Part shown: one piece after another, positions 38,601 to 47,371 of the stretch
Layout: every line of letters begins with the position of its first letter
Position numbering within the stretch: position 1 is the first letter of the stretch
Assembly: GCA_963741985.1 (NCBI GenBank)
Contig: CAVUKD010000003.1
Coordinates: 434,001 to 498,000 of the forward strand
Reading direction: 5' to 3'
Source of the DNA: Cryomorpha sp963741985
GTDB lineage: Bacteria > Bacteroidota > Bacteroidia > Flavobacteriales_D > Cryomorphaceae
DNA: 64,000 bases
Position numbers and translations under genes: made by a program
Notes under the pieces: generated by a model
What the model was told of the DNA's origin: nothing
Databases searched by the model: none
What the model saw: only the letters and a program-made list of their open reading frames with translations

Positions 38601-38798
38601 TGCATTTTCAATGGTATATTTTCCATTGAGATCGGTTGCGTCCCCTTTTGTGGTAGCATCAATTTGAACAGTAACGCCCGGCATAGTTATGCCGTTTTCA
38701 TCTGTAACAGTTCCTGTCACAGTCTGGGCATAACCTTGAAATGAGACCAAGATTAAAAACCCTGAAATAAGACTGTACTTGGTGTAAAATCGCATCAT
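35670..38798 (-). CDS. susC: SusC/RagA TonB-dependent outer-membrane transporter
   Basis: A 1042-residue transporter: signal peptide ending GYAQ, a CarboxypepD_reg-like domain (TVTGTVTDENGITMPGVTVQ), a TonB-box-like ENLNEYVVVGYGVQRQREVT, the plug domain (ALQGKAAGVQVTQGSGLAGS, then RGIASISAAGDPLYVVDGIP), and a C-terminal beta-barrel ending in aromatic MSFNLALNLRF. SusC imports oligosaccharides captured by SusD, using energy from TonB. The gene lies 64 bases downstream of the amylase gene and may share its promoter. Confidence 0.95.
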   Translation of the reverse strand: MMRFYTKYSLISGFLILVSFQGYAQTVTGTVTDENGITMPGVTVQIDATTKGDATDLNGKYTIENAPVGEHTLNFSFIGYKKISEVINIPAAGSITIDKTMEVSSENLNEYVVVGYGVQRQREVTGAISKVTSKEITDIPAPSFEAALQGKAAGVQVTQGSGLAGSASVVRIRGIASISAAGDPLYVVDGIPITQDYFLNGNRGAMNNNPLATINPNDIESIEILKDAAATGIYGSRGANGVILITTKSGSGRGWSFNLGTNFGVAQPTARPNMLNSDELLQLYQESWENDGNVGLAPLKGGRTWEQARQTKTDWVDETIHTGFKQAYNFSANYGSDKYNIFSSIGYDDNASYLIGNSYVRTSFRLNGSYKITDQLTLSANLSASQGVNNRIDAAWSGGLGDAMSTALPYYPIFYKDTVFKDSGEITHLPGDYWDQGSNPVRKRELQDWRTTEWRSINNISLEYKPTKKLFVKVYAGYDYLDLKDDKFSDARLLNSDRLGTQQSLAERWATYTNNFNVNGTVTYFHDIDEDNKLTYLIGTEYQQSTSIAKPRQYRQDSSVDGNFYENPGLLNQEFADKDSISTPGYRFDGTNTKEIFNFISAFARVNYSFKNKYYAQASFRADGSSRFGENNRFGYFPSASAGWVLSEENFLKDSKFISFLKLRAGWGITGNAAIPNYQQYGKYNVAFNGYNGQDFRYLASPPNPNIQWETANTFDVGIESGFFDDRITATLSFYNKKTTDVLLSITPQVSTGFLSFWDNVGEILNRGVELGINSTNISKKKFTWKTNFNVAYNYNEIVNIGDYSPDAISGGTNDTRVVVGKPVGTNFLVRFSHIDPETGRNVYLDINGNETMDWDPANRVAVGRVLPKAVGGITNTFEIGRWNVGLVCVFSLGSNIYDSSSKRQLGVVTDWNMRTDIFDRWRAPGDEAEYAQVSQLNENYGLTNAYDNNSTQFLKKGDYLRFRRLSVGYSFPKFAIGSATFQSASITLSAVNFFTITNFDGLDPEIARDFENATDRNLSANITYLTPPQEMSFNLALNLRF

Positions 38799-38862
38799 AA
38801 AATCAAATTAAGATTGGCTTAAAAATATAAAACTATCATTCCTGTAATACACTTGTAAATAT

Positions 38863-41694
38863 TTATTTCGGCAGAAAAACCACTTTTTCATTCGCGGTTC
38901 CCTCCACTGAGAGAAGTTGAATCAGATACACTCCGGATGCACAAATCTCACCTGAATTATTCTTCCCATTCCAATCGATATTGTAATTGCCGGGAGCTTG
39001 ATTGCCATCTACCAAAGTACGAATTAATCTGCCTTTTAAATCATACACACCCAATTTAACCTGCTGGGAAATAGATAACTGATAAGAAACGCTGGTATTT
39101 ACATCAAAAGGATTTGGATAAACACTGGAAAAACTAATTTTATTTTCTTCCGGCTCATCGATACCAACCGATAAATCCGGTGTTTGTAACTCCACATCGG
39201 TATACACCCGATATTCTCCGGGCTGAAGCAAAAATGGATTGCTGAGATTATCTTCTACAATTGATTCGCCTGATAAATAATTATACCAGGTGCCGGTATG
39301 CGGAAATCCGGGAACTATTGAAATGGAAGTGACATTAAAATTCGCCAATACCACCACATTCATGGATGGATCCTGAATAATCAATCTTTTGCCATAGCCA
39401 CTCACATCCCAATTGTAATTATTGGAACGCATGGCTTCATTTTCCGTTTTAAGTTTGTCGAGCGCGGAATATACTTTAAATAAATGCTGACGTTCGGGCA
39501 CATCGAAATAATCCCATCGAATTGGTTTACTGTAGGTGCGGCATGCATCACTGATGGTTCCGTCGGGACAATAATTGATTGAGTAGTCGTAGCCCAATTC
39601 GCCAAACTGCCATATCATTTTCGGTCCGCGCAGTGGAATCAGGAAAGCGGCTATAGCTTCCTGGCGTTCGAGGGCTGTCGCCAAATCGGTTACATGGTAA
39701 TCGCCGCTGCTATTTCCATATTCCAAATTCTTATACATCAATCGCTCCTCGTCGTGGCTCTCGGCGTAGGTCACCAGGTTGGCATAATTCCATCCCCGAT
39801 TTTGATAATCGGCCCAGTTCAGATTGCTGTTGTATCCCATCGAGGCCTCATTATAGTCGTAATTCATATTTCCCCAGGGCATGAGTCCGGCATTCGCCAA
39901 AACAGTTTCTTCAGAATTATCCCCGAGATGTTCCAGAATCATATATACATTGGGATCATATTCGTGAATCTCATCCCGAATGCGCAGCCAGTTGTCCACA
40001 CGCGATTGATCATATTGCCCCCAAGCACCGGCATCGGTGGTAACATGTTGCGTAAAACCTTTGCTAAGATCAAACCGAAACCCGTCAATTTTGTATTCCT
40101 GCACCCAGTATTTCAAACAGCGCTTCATAAAAGCCTGAGTGGCCGGAGCACTGTGATTATAGTCATAGCCTACATTAAACGGGTGTGTGGCCGTCACATT
40201 AAAATACGGACTGTTAGCAGCCGGGGGTCCTGAAGGTCCTCCCGATTGTGAATACATCCGTAATTGCGGATTTTGGCCGAATGAATGGTTAAATACCACA
40301 TCCTGAATTACCGCTATTCCACGCAAGTGACACTGATCAATCAGATTTTTTAGGGCATTTTTAGTACCATAATTTTTATCGGGTGCGAAATAAAAATCCG
40401 GATTATATCCCCAACTTTCGTTCCCTTCAAATTCATTAAAAGGCATAAGTTCGATGGCGTTCACACCAAGGCTGTCGAGGTAGTCAAGCCGATCGGTTAC
40501 TGCCTGAAAAGAGTGATTTTCATCAAAATCGCGGATTAACAATTCGTATATGACAAGATTATCTGATGGAGGTCGGTTAAAATTTTGAACTTGCCAATTA
40601 AAAGGTGTTTGAGCAGTTTGAAGCACAGATACAATCTCAGTAGTCTTCCCCTGCGGATAGTTTATTAAATTGGGATAAACCGCATCAGAAATGTACGGAT
40701 CGTTCTGGGGATCGAGAATCTTATCTGCGTAAATATCGGCTACGCGCATATCTCCTTGGTCTATGGAATACTGAAAACGGTATTCTTGTCCCGGAGTCAA
40801 ATTGGGAACTTCGACCCAGAAACGATCTCCGGCAGGTGTCTTGTGCATATAATAATCGGGGTGAAACTCCCAATTATTGAAATCGCCGAGTACATAAATG
40901 AAATCTTTGTAAGGAGCAAAAATCTGGAGAATTACCGTCGAGTCGTCCATATAGTTGATTCCATCGACCACGCCGGCGGGTGATTCCTGAATATCGGGTT
41001 CGCCTTGAAGAATGACATAAGTAGAGTCTGTAATCGTGGTTGTTCCATCGGTGGCTTCCATCCAAAGCCAATATTGGCCTGATGGCATTCCGGTAAAATC
41101 GACATTTGCTGCAAGCTCGGTCACATTATCCGCCGTTGAGAGTTCGGTATCATTGAGGTGCAATGTGATCGTTGCATCGGTATTTGTACCGGCCGTGAAT
41201 TCATAATTGGCCGGGTTGTCATATAGTATTTCAGGCTGATAAGGAGTTAGAATTCCACCGCTCAAAGTTTCAGGATACACATCGACATAGATATCATCTC
41301 CATAAGTCGCTCTACCAACAATACTTCCATCTGTATTTCGAAAAACAAAGGCCAATTTCTGAACCACATCTCCAGGTTGGAGATTGTAAAAATCGGAAAT
41401 ATTATAACTGATTTGATATAGGTCATTTCCCAAAGCAGTCATTAATACCTGACTGTCGGAAGTACCCCAATTTCCCTGAACATTTTGCCATCCATCACTA
41501 CCTTCGAGAATTACTCCGGTATGCGCATAAACAGGCACTATTCCTTGCAGATCACCGTTGCCAAGAGACGAATTGAAAGTAATCGTAACATCGTCATTTT
41601 GAGAAGGAAAAGGAGGACTGATAGAGACTACCTGAGCGGAAATAACAGTAGAAAAGAACACTGCCAAAAACAGCGTACAAAAACGTGTAAACAT
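38863..41694 (-). CDS. T9SS-exported multidomain alpha-amylase (GH13)
   Basis: A 943-residue secreted glycoside hydrolase. After the signal peptide come two beta-sandwich domains, then a CBM48-like domain (YVLGDFNNWEF, residues about 240-340), then the GH13 barrel: VIQDVVFNHS, DGFRFDLSKGF (nucleophile Asp), YMILEHLGDN (acid/base Glu) and AESHDEERL (transition-state Asp). All catalytic residues are present. The C-terminal about 80 residues (SVYPNPFDVNTSVSYQLSIS to VVFLPK) form a T9SS type A sorting domain, so the enzyme is attached to or released from the cell surface. It digests alpha-glucans for the SusCD pair encoded downstream. Confidence 0.93.
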   Translation of the reverse strand: MFTRFCTLFLAVFFSTVISAQVVSISPPFPSQNDDVTITFNSSLGNGDLQGIVPVYAHTGVILEGSDGWQNVQGNWGTSDSQVLMTALGNDLYQISYNISDFYNLQPGDVVQKLAFVFRNTDGSIVGRATYGDDIYVDVYPETLSGGILTPYQPEILYDNPANYEFTAGTNTDATITLHLNDTELSTADNVTELAANVDFTGMPSGQYWLWMEATDGTTTITDSTYVILQGEPDIQESPAGVVDGINYMDDSTVILQIFAPYKDFIYVLGDFNNWEFHPDYYMHKTPAGDRFWVEVPNLTPGQEYRFQYSIDQGDMRVADIYADKILDPQNDPYISDAVYPNLINYPQGKTTEIVSVLQTAQTPFNWQVQNFNRPPSDNLVIYELLIRDFDENHSFQAVTDRLDYLDSLGVNAIELMPFNEFEGNESWGYNPDFYFAPDKNYGTKNALKNLIDQCHLRGIAVIQDVVFNHSFGQNPQLRMYSQSGGPSGPPAANSPYFNVTATHPFNVGYDYNHSAPATQAFMKRCLKYWVQEYKIDGFRFDLSKGFTQHVTTDAGAWGQYDQSRVDNWLRIRDEIHEYDPNVYMILEHLGDNSEETVLANAGLMPWGNMNYDYNEASMGYNSNLNWADYQNRGWNYANLVTYAESHDEERLMYKNLEYGNSSGDYHVTDLATALERQEAIAAFLIPLRGPKMIWQFGELGYDYSINYCPDGTISDACRTYSKPIRWDYFDVPERQHLFKVYSALDKLKTENEAMRSNNYNWDVSGYGKRLIIQDPSMNVVVLANFNVTSISIVPGFPHTGTWYNYLSGESIVEDNLSNPFLLQPGEYRVYTDVELQTPDLSVGIDEPEENKISFSSVYPNPFDVNTSVSYQLSISQQVKLGVYDLKGRLIRTLVDGNQAPGNYNIDWNGKNNSGEICASGVYLIQLLSVEGTANEKVVFLPK

Positions 41695-41826
41695 TCGAAT
41701 CTCTGATTTAATTAGTGTTAAAAGTACACTTTCTATTTAATTTCTTCCAAATCGGACAAAAAAACTTTTACAATTCTACGATTCTCAAAATGCGAAAAGA
41801 GGGACTATTCGAGGAGGTTTGACTAT

Positions 41827-44046
41827 TTAATACCGCTGAATCTTAAACACTTTTCCATCGATTTTCAAAAGGTAAATGCCTGTGGAAAAATTTTGCAATT
41901 CCAATTGCGAATCGGTTCCGGATTGAAGCCGTTTTCCTGCAATATCGGTCAAAATAAAATCCGCTTTTTTTGTGAAAAACACTTTCCCTCGACTTGGATT
42001 GGGGTAAATCGAAAAGTCATCCGGTGATATATCCGCAGTCAAGCCAGTGGTTGTTCCATTTGAAGCATCGGGAGTTGGCACAGCGAAATAGATCCATGGT
42101 TCGTTGCCATCCGTTTCGCGCCCATAGGAATAATCCGAAATTACCGCAGGCATTTCGACCTTGTCGGCCAAGGTAAGAGTGGTATTATCTTTTTTGAAAA
42201 GGTAGATATTGTCGCCAGAAGCCTTCATGCTGAAATTGGTATGTAATGGTCCCTGCTCTATTGAGCCATCGGCCCAGAGGAGCAGAAAATCGCCGGCATC
42301 CATGGTAAGATCAGGCAAATTCCATTTCAAAGGAGCTTCATCAGCATCGCTCAGGTAATACGTATGAAGATTTACCGCCGAGGTGCCGGCATTGTATAGC
42401 TCTATCCAATCCGGATGACCTCCACTTTCATCGGTAATTCCCGATTGGTTGGAGGGCAACACTTCATTTATAACAATGGAAGCATTCGGCTGATTGAAAT
42501 CGATCGTCCGTGATGTACAATAGGCATTTCGGGTAAGACCATTTGTGCCGGTCAAACTCACATTGTACGTAAATGAAGTTTCATTTTCCGATAGGGGAAT
42601 ATCAAAAGCATACGCTCCGTCGACCCATTGCCCTTCTATTGGCTGCTGTCCAATCCCATTCAAATCATAGGCCAATTGCGCATTTAAAACCAGAGGTCCA
42701 TCCACAAAAGCCAGAAGATGGAGCATTTGTGGAGCTTCCGCAAAATCAATTTGTACTGAAGTGACTATTGGAGCAATCGGAATTATTTCCAGCTGATTAT
42801 TTGCTGCATTTTCCCGTAAATCGGCATAGGAGAAAATACCGTAAGGCACATGGCCAGCCGAACTTTCGGTGAGTGCATTCAAGAAATCATTTTCAGAAAA
42901 CCCAAAGTCGAGCGGGCGGTATGGATCTGCCAAAGCCGAGGCCGTTATGAAAGACTGCAGGTTTTCCACAGCCTGCCGATGGGCTGTTGTATTAAATTCG
43001 GTATCGAGCAGATGTTTGATATGCCAGGAGAAAATATTTCGAAATTCCGGTTCATCCATCAAACGGTCGTAAAGTGGCCTGCTATCCTGATTCCAATTGT
43101 AAATATTTCGGGCGGTCCAATCCTGACCTACCCAATCGATGCCCCAAGTATTGTCGGTATCGTAAGGAATATATTCCATTTTTCCCGTAAGGGGATTATC
43201 ATAGAGGTAAAAGTTATTTTGATTGTAAATGTAACCGTCCCAGTTTCCTATCAGAACATCTACGGCTGCGACTTTCAGATAATTATATACATCAAAATAA
43301 TCCGGAAATTCGCAGCGAAAATCCTGACCATTGGATTGGTTCAGGAATCCGATAAATTTAGCCAATCCGCTGTAATTATCAAGCTCCTCATTGGTTTTCA
43401 GATCATACGTCCTTTCTCCAAACGGAGCGAGCTTATAGTCGTCAGGATTGCTTGAAATATAATGAAGATCAGCCGGGTAGCTGCATTTATAGAGATTGCC
43501 TTTCTTGGATCCAAACCATGTTTTGGCAAATTCTTCGTCGATGTGCTCAATATTTTGGTAAAGGCCATAATAATCGCCATTTACATAAAGCTCCACATGA
43601 TTGGTACGCGATACTACCACTCCCTCACTGCGAAACAAATCCCAGCAGAGGCGGGAGCGCATCAGGGAAGGATCGTTTGCCTCGGCATTGAGATTGAGTT
43701 TCTCGACTCCGTGATATTGCCGCCCTGAAACGAATGTATTGAACGAAACTTTGAAAGATTTTTTGATTTTGTCACGAGAGGATTTTCCGCGAAAGCGGAG
43801 ACCTATGTCGGGTAGCGTGTCGGTTCCGGCTTGATTTTGAAAAACAAATATTGCCGGATATTCGTGATTGGAATACCAATTATCTGGTTCGTACAGCTGA
43901 CTGAGGCTGTCCGGATTGATGGTAATATAGATCTTTGGAATCTCGTCGTGCGAATATAAAACGCCATAATCAGGCGGCGTTATTTGGGCTATAAGTGTGG
44001 TGGGTATCCCAATGATCAATCCCCATAAAAATGCTCGAAAATACAT
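41827..44046 (-). CDS. T9SS-exported CotH-family protein with lamin-tail domain
   Basis: A 739-residue secreted protein. After the signal peptide, residues about 30-420 form a CotH kinase-like domain (IGLRFRGKSSRDKIKKSFKV, KLNLNAEANDPSLMRSRL, VELYVNGDYYGLYQNIEHID and LIGNWDGYIYNQNNFYLYDN, ending in EYIPYDTDNTWGIDW with the metal-binding Asp). A lamin-tail (LTD) domain follows (IVINEVLPSNQSGITDESGG HPDWIELYNAG), and finally a T9SS sorting domain (SIYPNPSRGKVFFTKK). CotH of Bacillus phosphorylates spore-coat protein, but no spores are expected here. It is 132 bases downstream of the amylase start and transcribed in the same direction, before the starch operon. Confidence 0.88.
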   Translation of the reverse strand: MYFRAFLWGLIIGIPTTLIAQITPPDYGVLYSHDEIPKIYITINPDSLSQLYEPDNWYSNHEYPAIFVFQNQAGTDTLPDIGLRFRGKSSRDKIKKSFKVSFNTFVSGRQYHGVEKLNLNAEANDPSLMRSRLCWDLFRSEGVVVSRTNHVELYVNGDYYGLYQNIEHIDEEFAKTWFGSKKGNLYKCSYPADLHYISSNPDDYKLAPFGERTYDLKTNEELDNYSGLAKFIGFLNQSNGQDFRCEFPDYFDVYNYLKVAAVDVLIGNWDGYIYNQNNFYLYDNPLTGKMEYIPYDTDNTWGIDWVGQDWTARNIYNWNQDSRPLYDRLMDEPEFRNIFSWHIKHLLDTEFNTTAHRQAVENLQSFITASALADPYRPLDFGFSENDFLNALTESSAGHVPYGIFSYADLRENAANNQLEIIPIAPIVTSVQIDFAEAPQMLHLLAFVDGPLVLNAQLAYDLNGIGQQPIEGQWVDGAYAFDIPLSENETSFTYNVSLTGTNGLTRNAYCTSRTIDFNQPNASIVINEVLPSNQSGITDESGGHPDWIELYNAGTSAVNLHTYYLSDADEAPLKWNLPDLTMDAGDFLLLWADGSIEQGPLHTNFSMKASGDNIYLFKKDNTTLTLADKVEMPAVISDYSYGRETDGNEPWIYFAVPTPDASNGTTTGLTADISPDDFSIYPNPSRGKVFFTKKADFILTDIAGKRLQSGTDSQLELQNFSTGIYLLKIDGKVFKIQRY

Positions 44047-44201
44047 TTGACGAAAGTAAGGAAATACTCATTCGTCTGTATGCGATATTCAAGTTGGGTA
44101 TAATGAAACATACGTATCAATCTCTCTTGCAACTCCAAATAGCTTGTAATCTCTTTACTCGATATTTTTTGCTATAATTGACCAAACTAACTTGCTATTT
44201 T

Positions 44202-44666
44202 ATGGAACAATATGACGTACTGGACGAATCTACTCAGGATTCAGAAAATTTAGGATTAACATCAAAGACCATCAGTTTCCTGACCGAAATTCGGAAATGG
44301 GTAAACTTCCTCGCCATTTTAGGATTTGTTATGGTCGGAATTATGGTTGTTTTCGGACTTTTTGCAGGCACTATTTTTAGCGCTATGTCTTCACAAATGG
44401 GTGGTGCTATGCCATTTTCGTCCTTCTTTGGAATCTTTTATATCCTAATTGCCTTGATTTATTTTTTCCCGGTTTTATACTTGTATAAATTCGGGGCCAA
44501 TCTCAAGGCTGCTCTTGCCCGTCGGGATAGTAAATCACTTGAAGCGGCATTTGAAAATCTGAAATCGCACTATAAGTTTGTTGGAATAATGGCGATTATC
44601 GGTTTATCGTTCTATGCCTTGGGACTTCTTTTTGGGTTGATGGCCGGCTTCTCGTCATTTATGTAA
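44202..44666 (+). CDS. Small membrane protein (DUF5362-like)
   Basis: A protein of 154 residues with start ATG 44202 (MEQYDVLDESTQDSENLGLT); a frame extension to TTG 44178 is less likely. Three hydrophobic segments: FLAILGFVMVGIMVVFGLFA, FFGIFYILIALIYFFPVLYL and FVGIMAIIGLSFYALGLLFG, with a KFGANLKAALARRDSKSLEA amphipathic stretch between the last two. This is the plan of DUF5362 proteins, whose function is unknown. It is convergent with dinB, which ends on the next base. Confidence 0.65.
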   Translation: MEQYDVLDESTQDSENLGLTSKTISFLTEIRKWVNFLAILGFVMVGIMVVFGLFAGTIFSAMSSQMGGAMPFSSFFGIFYILIALIYFFPVLYLYKFGANLKAALARRDSKSLEAAFENLKSHYKFVGIMAIIGLSFYALGLLFGLMAGFSSFM

Positions 44667-45962
44667 TTATCTTCTTCTATTGGGAAGTAAGGGTGGCGGC
44701 TCACCGTCGAACGGGTTGTGGCGTCCTATTGAGCGGGCTTCCATTCCGGCGGCACGCATTACCGCTCTGTCGCCATAGCGCAGCCGCATTTTGTCCATCG
44801 CCTGGTAGAGGTTTATCATCTCTTCCGACTCGTCAAATAGATTTATTTGATGGCCTCCGCTTACGAGATGGCTAAATCGTACGCCTACCATGCGCACCAA
44901 CACACGACGGTTGTATAATTTATCGAACATTTCCTTTACTCTTGGAATAATAATGTGATCGGCGGCGGTATACGATACGCGCGCCTGCATGGTACGCGTA
45001 TCAAAATCGCTGTAGCGCACTTTTACCGTGATGCAAGCCGTAAGCTTCTCGCCACGGCGCAATTGAAAAGCGAGATTTTCGGCCATGGCCACGAGTATAC
45101 CACGAAGTTTTTCTACATCGGTGGTATCGCGGTCGAAGGAGCGTTCGGTGCTGATGCTCTTGCGCTCGTTGTAGGCCACCACCGGCGAATTGTCTATTCC
45201 ATTGGCTTTTTTCCAGATCACCTCGCCATTTTTGCCCAGTACTTTGCCCATCATTTCCACGGGCATTTCCTGCACGGTATGAATTTTTTTCATGCCAAGG
45301 TTGCAAAGGGTCTGATAGGTTTTTTCGCCTACCATCGGGATTTTGCGCACGGAGAGTGGTGCGAGGAAAGGCTTTTCGGTGCCGTGTTCTACAAAAAGTT
45401 GGTTGTTGGGCTTAGCGATTCCCGTCGCTATTTTCGAGACCGTTTTATTTGCCGAAAGGCCAAAAGAAATAGGCAGTCCCGACTCTTTCATAATCGTTTG
45501 GCGCAGCTCTGACGCCAGTTTCAGACACCCAAAAAACTTGTCCATTCCCGTAAGATCGACATAAAACTCATCGATCGAGGCTTTTTCAAAGAGCGGTACG
45601 CGGTCGCGGATAATGTCGGTAACGATTTGTGAATGCTTGGTGTAATTAGATGAATTTCCGCGTATTACAACCGCTTCGGGACAGAGCTGCTGCGCCATAC
45701 GCATGGGCATGGCCGAGTGCACACCAAACTTGCGCGCCTCGTAGCTGCACGATGCCACCACTCCCCTGTCGGTAACTCCGCCAATAAGCACAGGCCGCCC
45801 GTTGAGCCGGCTATCGAGTAGGCGCTCTACGGATACGAAGAAGGTGTCGAGGTCGAGATGGGAGATGGTCGGAAAAGAGTCTCGAGTTTCGAGTCGCGAG
45901 AGGATCACGTGTTGCATATCGCGAGTTGTGAACTCAGACATAATATTTTTGGACTTACTCAT
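44667..45962 (-). CDS. dinB: DNA polymerase IV (DinB, Y family)
   Basis: A 431-residue translesion polymerase. Catalytic motifs are SHLDLDTFFVSVERL (Asp ligands), ASCSYEARKFGVHSAMPM and EKASIDEFYVDLTGM (the Asp-Glu pair), followed by helix-hairpin-helix and little-finger regions (RKSISTERSFDRDTTDVEKL). Normal DinB proteins begin close to the HLDLD motif; here about 30 extra residues precede it, and part of them (LSRLETRDSF) is encoded by a GACTCGCGA-type repeat. Alternative Met starts are at 45941 and 45917. The gene probably belongs with the S24 regulator at 47880, now separated by an IS element. Confidence 0.93.
   Translation of the reverse strand: MSKSKNIMSEFTTRDMQHVILSRLETRDSFPTISHLDLDTFFVSVERLLDSRLNGRPVLIGGVTDRGVVASCSYEARKFGVHSAMPMRMAQQLCPEAVVIRGNSSNYTKHSQIVTDIIRDRVPLFEKASIDEFYVDLTGMDKFFGCLKLASELRQTIMKESGLPISFGLSANKTVSKIATGIAKPNNQLFVEHGTEKPFLAPLSVRKIPMVGEKTYQTLCNLGMKKIHTVQEMPVEMMGKVLGKNGEVIWKKANGIDNSPVVAYNERKSISTERSFDRDTTDVEKLRGILVAMAENLAFQLRRGEKLTACITVKVRYSDFDTRTMQARVSYTAADHIIIPRVKEMFDKLYNRRVLVRMVGVRFSHLVSGGHQINLFDESEEMINLYQAMDKMRLRYGDRAVMRAAGMEARSIGRHNPFDGEPPPLLPNRRR
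45877..45903. repeat. GACTCGCGA-type repeat inside the dinB 5' end
   Basis: Contains GAGTCTCGAGT and GAGTCGCGAGAGG. Read on the minus strand it encodes LSRLETRDS of the N-terminal extension. The same words recur at 46091-46125 and 47841-47922. Confidence 0.7.
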
Positions 45963-46067
45963 TCTATTAATTCCTCTCTAATTCACCTTAAAATACACAC
46001 AATGTAATTTCGCCATTACCCCCACTCGTGACTATTTAAGACTCACTTAAAATCACCTTGCACAAAT

Positions 46068-46105
46068 TAAACTCCAACACCGTCAGCCCTCTAGCGACTC
46101 GCGAC
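46068..46105. repeat. 38-bp direct repeat, copy 1
   Basis: Begins TAAACTCCAACACCG and ends GCGACTCGCGAC. It matches 47823-47860 at 35 of 38 positions by my count. Together the two copies bracket the IS3 element and the four-helix-bundle gene. Confidence 0.8.
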
Positions 46106-46125
46106 TCCAAAAGACTCGAGACTAC
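46091..46125. repeat. GACTCGCGA-type repeat array, left
   Basis: Short overlapping words: GCGACTCGCGACTC, then GACTCGAGACTAC. It overlaps the end of direct repeat copy 1 and lies between the dinB start and the IS element. A further ACTCGTGACT is at 46024-46033. Confidence 0.7.
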
Positions 46126-46173
46126 TCTCCCCCGTCCCTGTCTGGACTTGCAACAAAAAAATGGACAAATAAG

Positions 46174-47004
46174 TTAAGCGACATTTTTCAATTGTATTAG
46201 ATTTTCAAATTCTGTAATTGTTAGGTTTCCCAAGGCCGAATGTCTTCTGTGTTTATTATACCACGTTTCGATCCATTCAAACACCGATAATGCGGCCTCT
46301 TCTTTGGTGTTATACCGGGTTCTATAAACGAGCTCCACCTTCAAGGTTTTAAAGAAGCTTTCAGCTACGGCATTGTCCCAACAGTTTCCTTTTCTACTCA
46401 TGCTTCTATCCACATGATTATAACTCTCCAGTAGTTTGGCAAATTCGTGACATGCATATTGTATCCCTCGATCGGAATGAAATATCAGACCATGAATAAT
46501 CGGTCTGTTTTTCACCGCCATTTTCCATGCAGCAATAGCTGTATTTCTTGCAGTCAAATCGCTGCTTAGAGACCAGCCTATCACTTTGCGGTCGAAAAGA
46601 TCCATGATAATAGTCAAGTAAAGCCAGCCTTTGAGCGTTCGTATATATGTAATGTCTGAAACCCACGATTGGCCTTTATCTTCAGGAGTAAAGTTTCTGT
46701 CCAATTTATTTTCTACCACCGGATATTTATGCGTAGAATCGGTGGTTACCACAAACTTCTTTGCATGTACAGCTCGTATTCGACTCTGCTTCATCAATCG
46801 CGCCACACGTGGTCTGGACACTTTAAATCCCCGGGCATTCAGTTCATCCGTAATCCGTGGACTTCCGTAACTGGCTCTGCTTTCAGCATGTATTCTTCTG
46901 ATTTCAGAAAGGAGCATGCGGTTTTCATTATGATGATTGGAGGGAAGCCATCTTTGCCTGGCATAAAATCCACTTCTGCTTATTTTAAATACTTTACACA
47001 TCAT
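46174..47004 (-). CDS. IS3-family transposase OrfB (DDE integrase domain)
   Basis: The 276-residue open frame from the first ATG holds the HTH_21 segment (RSGFYARQRWLPSNHHNENR) and an rve-type DDE core: WVSDITYIRT (first Asp), FHSDRGIQYACHEF (second Asp), and DNAVAESFFKTLKVEL (Glu). In IS3 elements OrfB is made as an OrfAB fusion by -1 frameshifting. The frame is open upstream of this ATG to the slippery site at 47082-47088, and reads REHLLRERQEIYQFIKDHQR. All catalytic residues are present, so it may be active. Confidence 0.9.
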   Translation of the reverse strand: MMCKVFKISRSGFYARQRWLPSNHHNENRMLLSEIRRIHAESRASYGSPRITDELNARGFKVSRPRVARLMKQSRIRAVHAKKFVVTTDSTHKYPVVENKLDRNFTPEDKGQSWVSDITYIRTLKGWLYLTIIMDLFDRKVIGWSLSSDLTARNTAIAAWKMAVKNRPIIHGLIFHSDRGIQYACHEFAKLLESYNHVDRSMSRKGNCWDNAVAESFFKTLKVELVYRTRYNTKEEAALSVFEWIETWYNKHRRHSALGNLTITEFENLIQLKNVA

Positions 47005-47033
47005 CCCAACAGGAAATTCTCTTTGATGATCTT

Positions 47034-47348
47034 TTATGAATTGGTAGATTTCCTGTCGCTCACGGAGAAGATGCTCACGGCCTTTTTTAAAATATCCCGT
47101 TCCATTTTCACATCTCTCAACTCCTTTTTTAAATCTGCCAGCTCTTTCTGATCCGGCGTGAGTTGCCTGTTTCCGTTACCACTGAATGCCAGCGAGGGAT
47201 TTTGGTTTAACTCACTACGCCAACGGTACAGAAGCTCTGCTCTGATTCCCAATTCACGTGCAACCTCTTGGGCGTTACCACGAACGTTGCTTAATTCAAC
47301 AGCTTTTTGCTTGAATTCTTTGCTGTAATGCTTTCTTGTTTCTTTCAT
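47034..47348 (-). CDS. IS3-family transposase OrfA (HTH protein)
   Basis: A 104-residue protein with an HTH_Tnp_1 domain (HYSKEFKQKAVELSNVRGNA QEVARELGI) and a leucine-zipper-like helix (DQKELADLKKELRDVKMERD) that mediates dimers in IS3 transposases. It binds the element ends. The frame continues past the slippery A AAA AAG and ends SVSDRKSTNS. Start ATG 47348. Confidence 0.9.
   Translation of the reverse strand: MKETRKHYSKEFKQKAVELSNVRGNAQEVARELGIRAELLYRWRSELNQNPSLAFSGNGNRQLTPDQKELADLKKELRDVKMERDILKKAVSIFSVSDRKSTNS
47082..47088 (-). promoter_or_regulatory. Programmed -1 frameshift heptamer (A AAA AAG)
   Basis: In the orfA frame the codons read TTA AAA AAG, so the heptamer A AAA AAG is in the canonical register for -1 slippage. 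orfB lies in the -1 frame, as the coordinates show. This is the known IS3-family mechanism for making the fusion transposase. Confidence 0.75.
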
Positions 47349-47371
47349 TTCGTTAGGGTTTATTTAGTTGT

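Noticed and set aside
42850..43455. 201-codon plus-strand open frame
   Set aside because: It is antisense to the CotH-family gene, whose motifs are all in the minus-strand frame.
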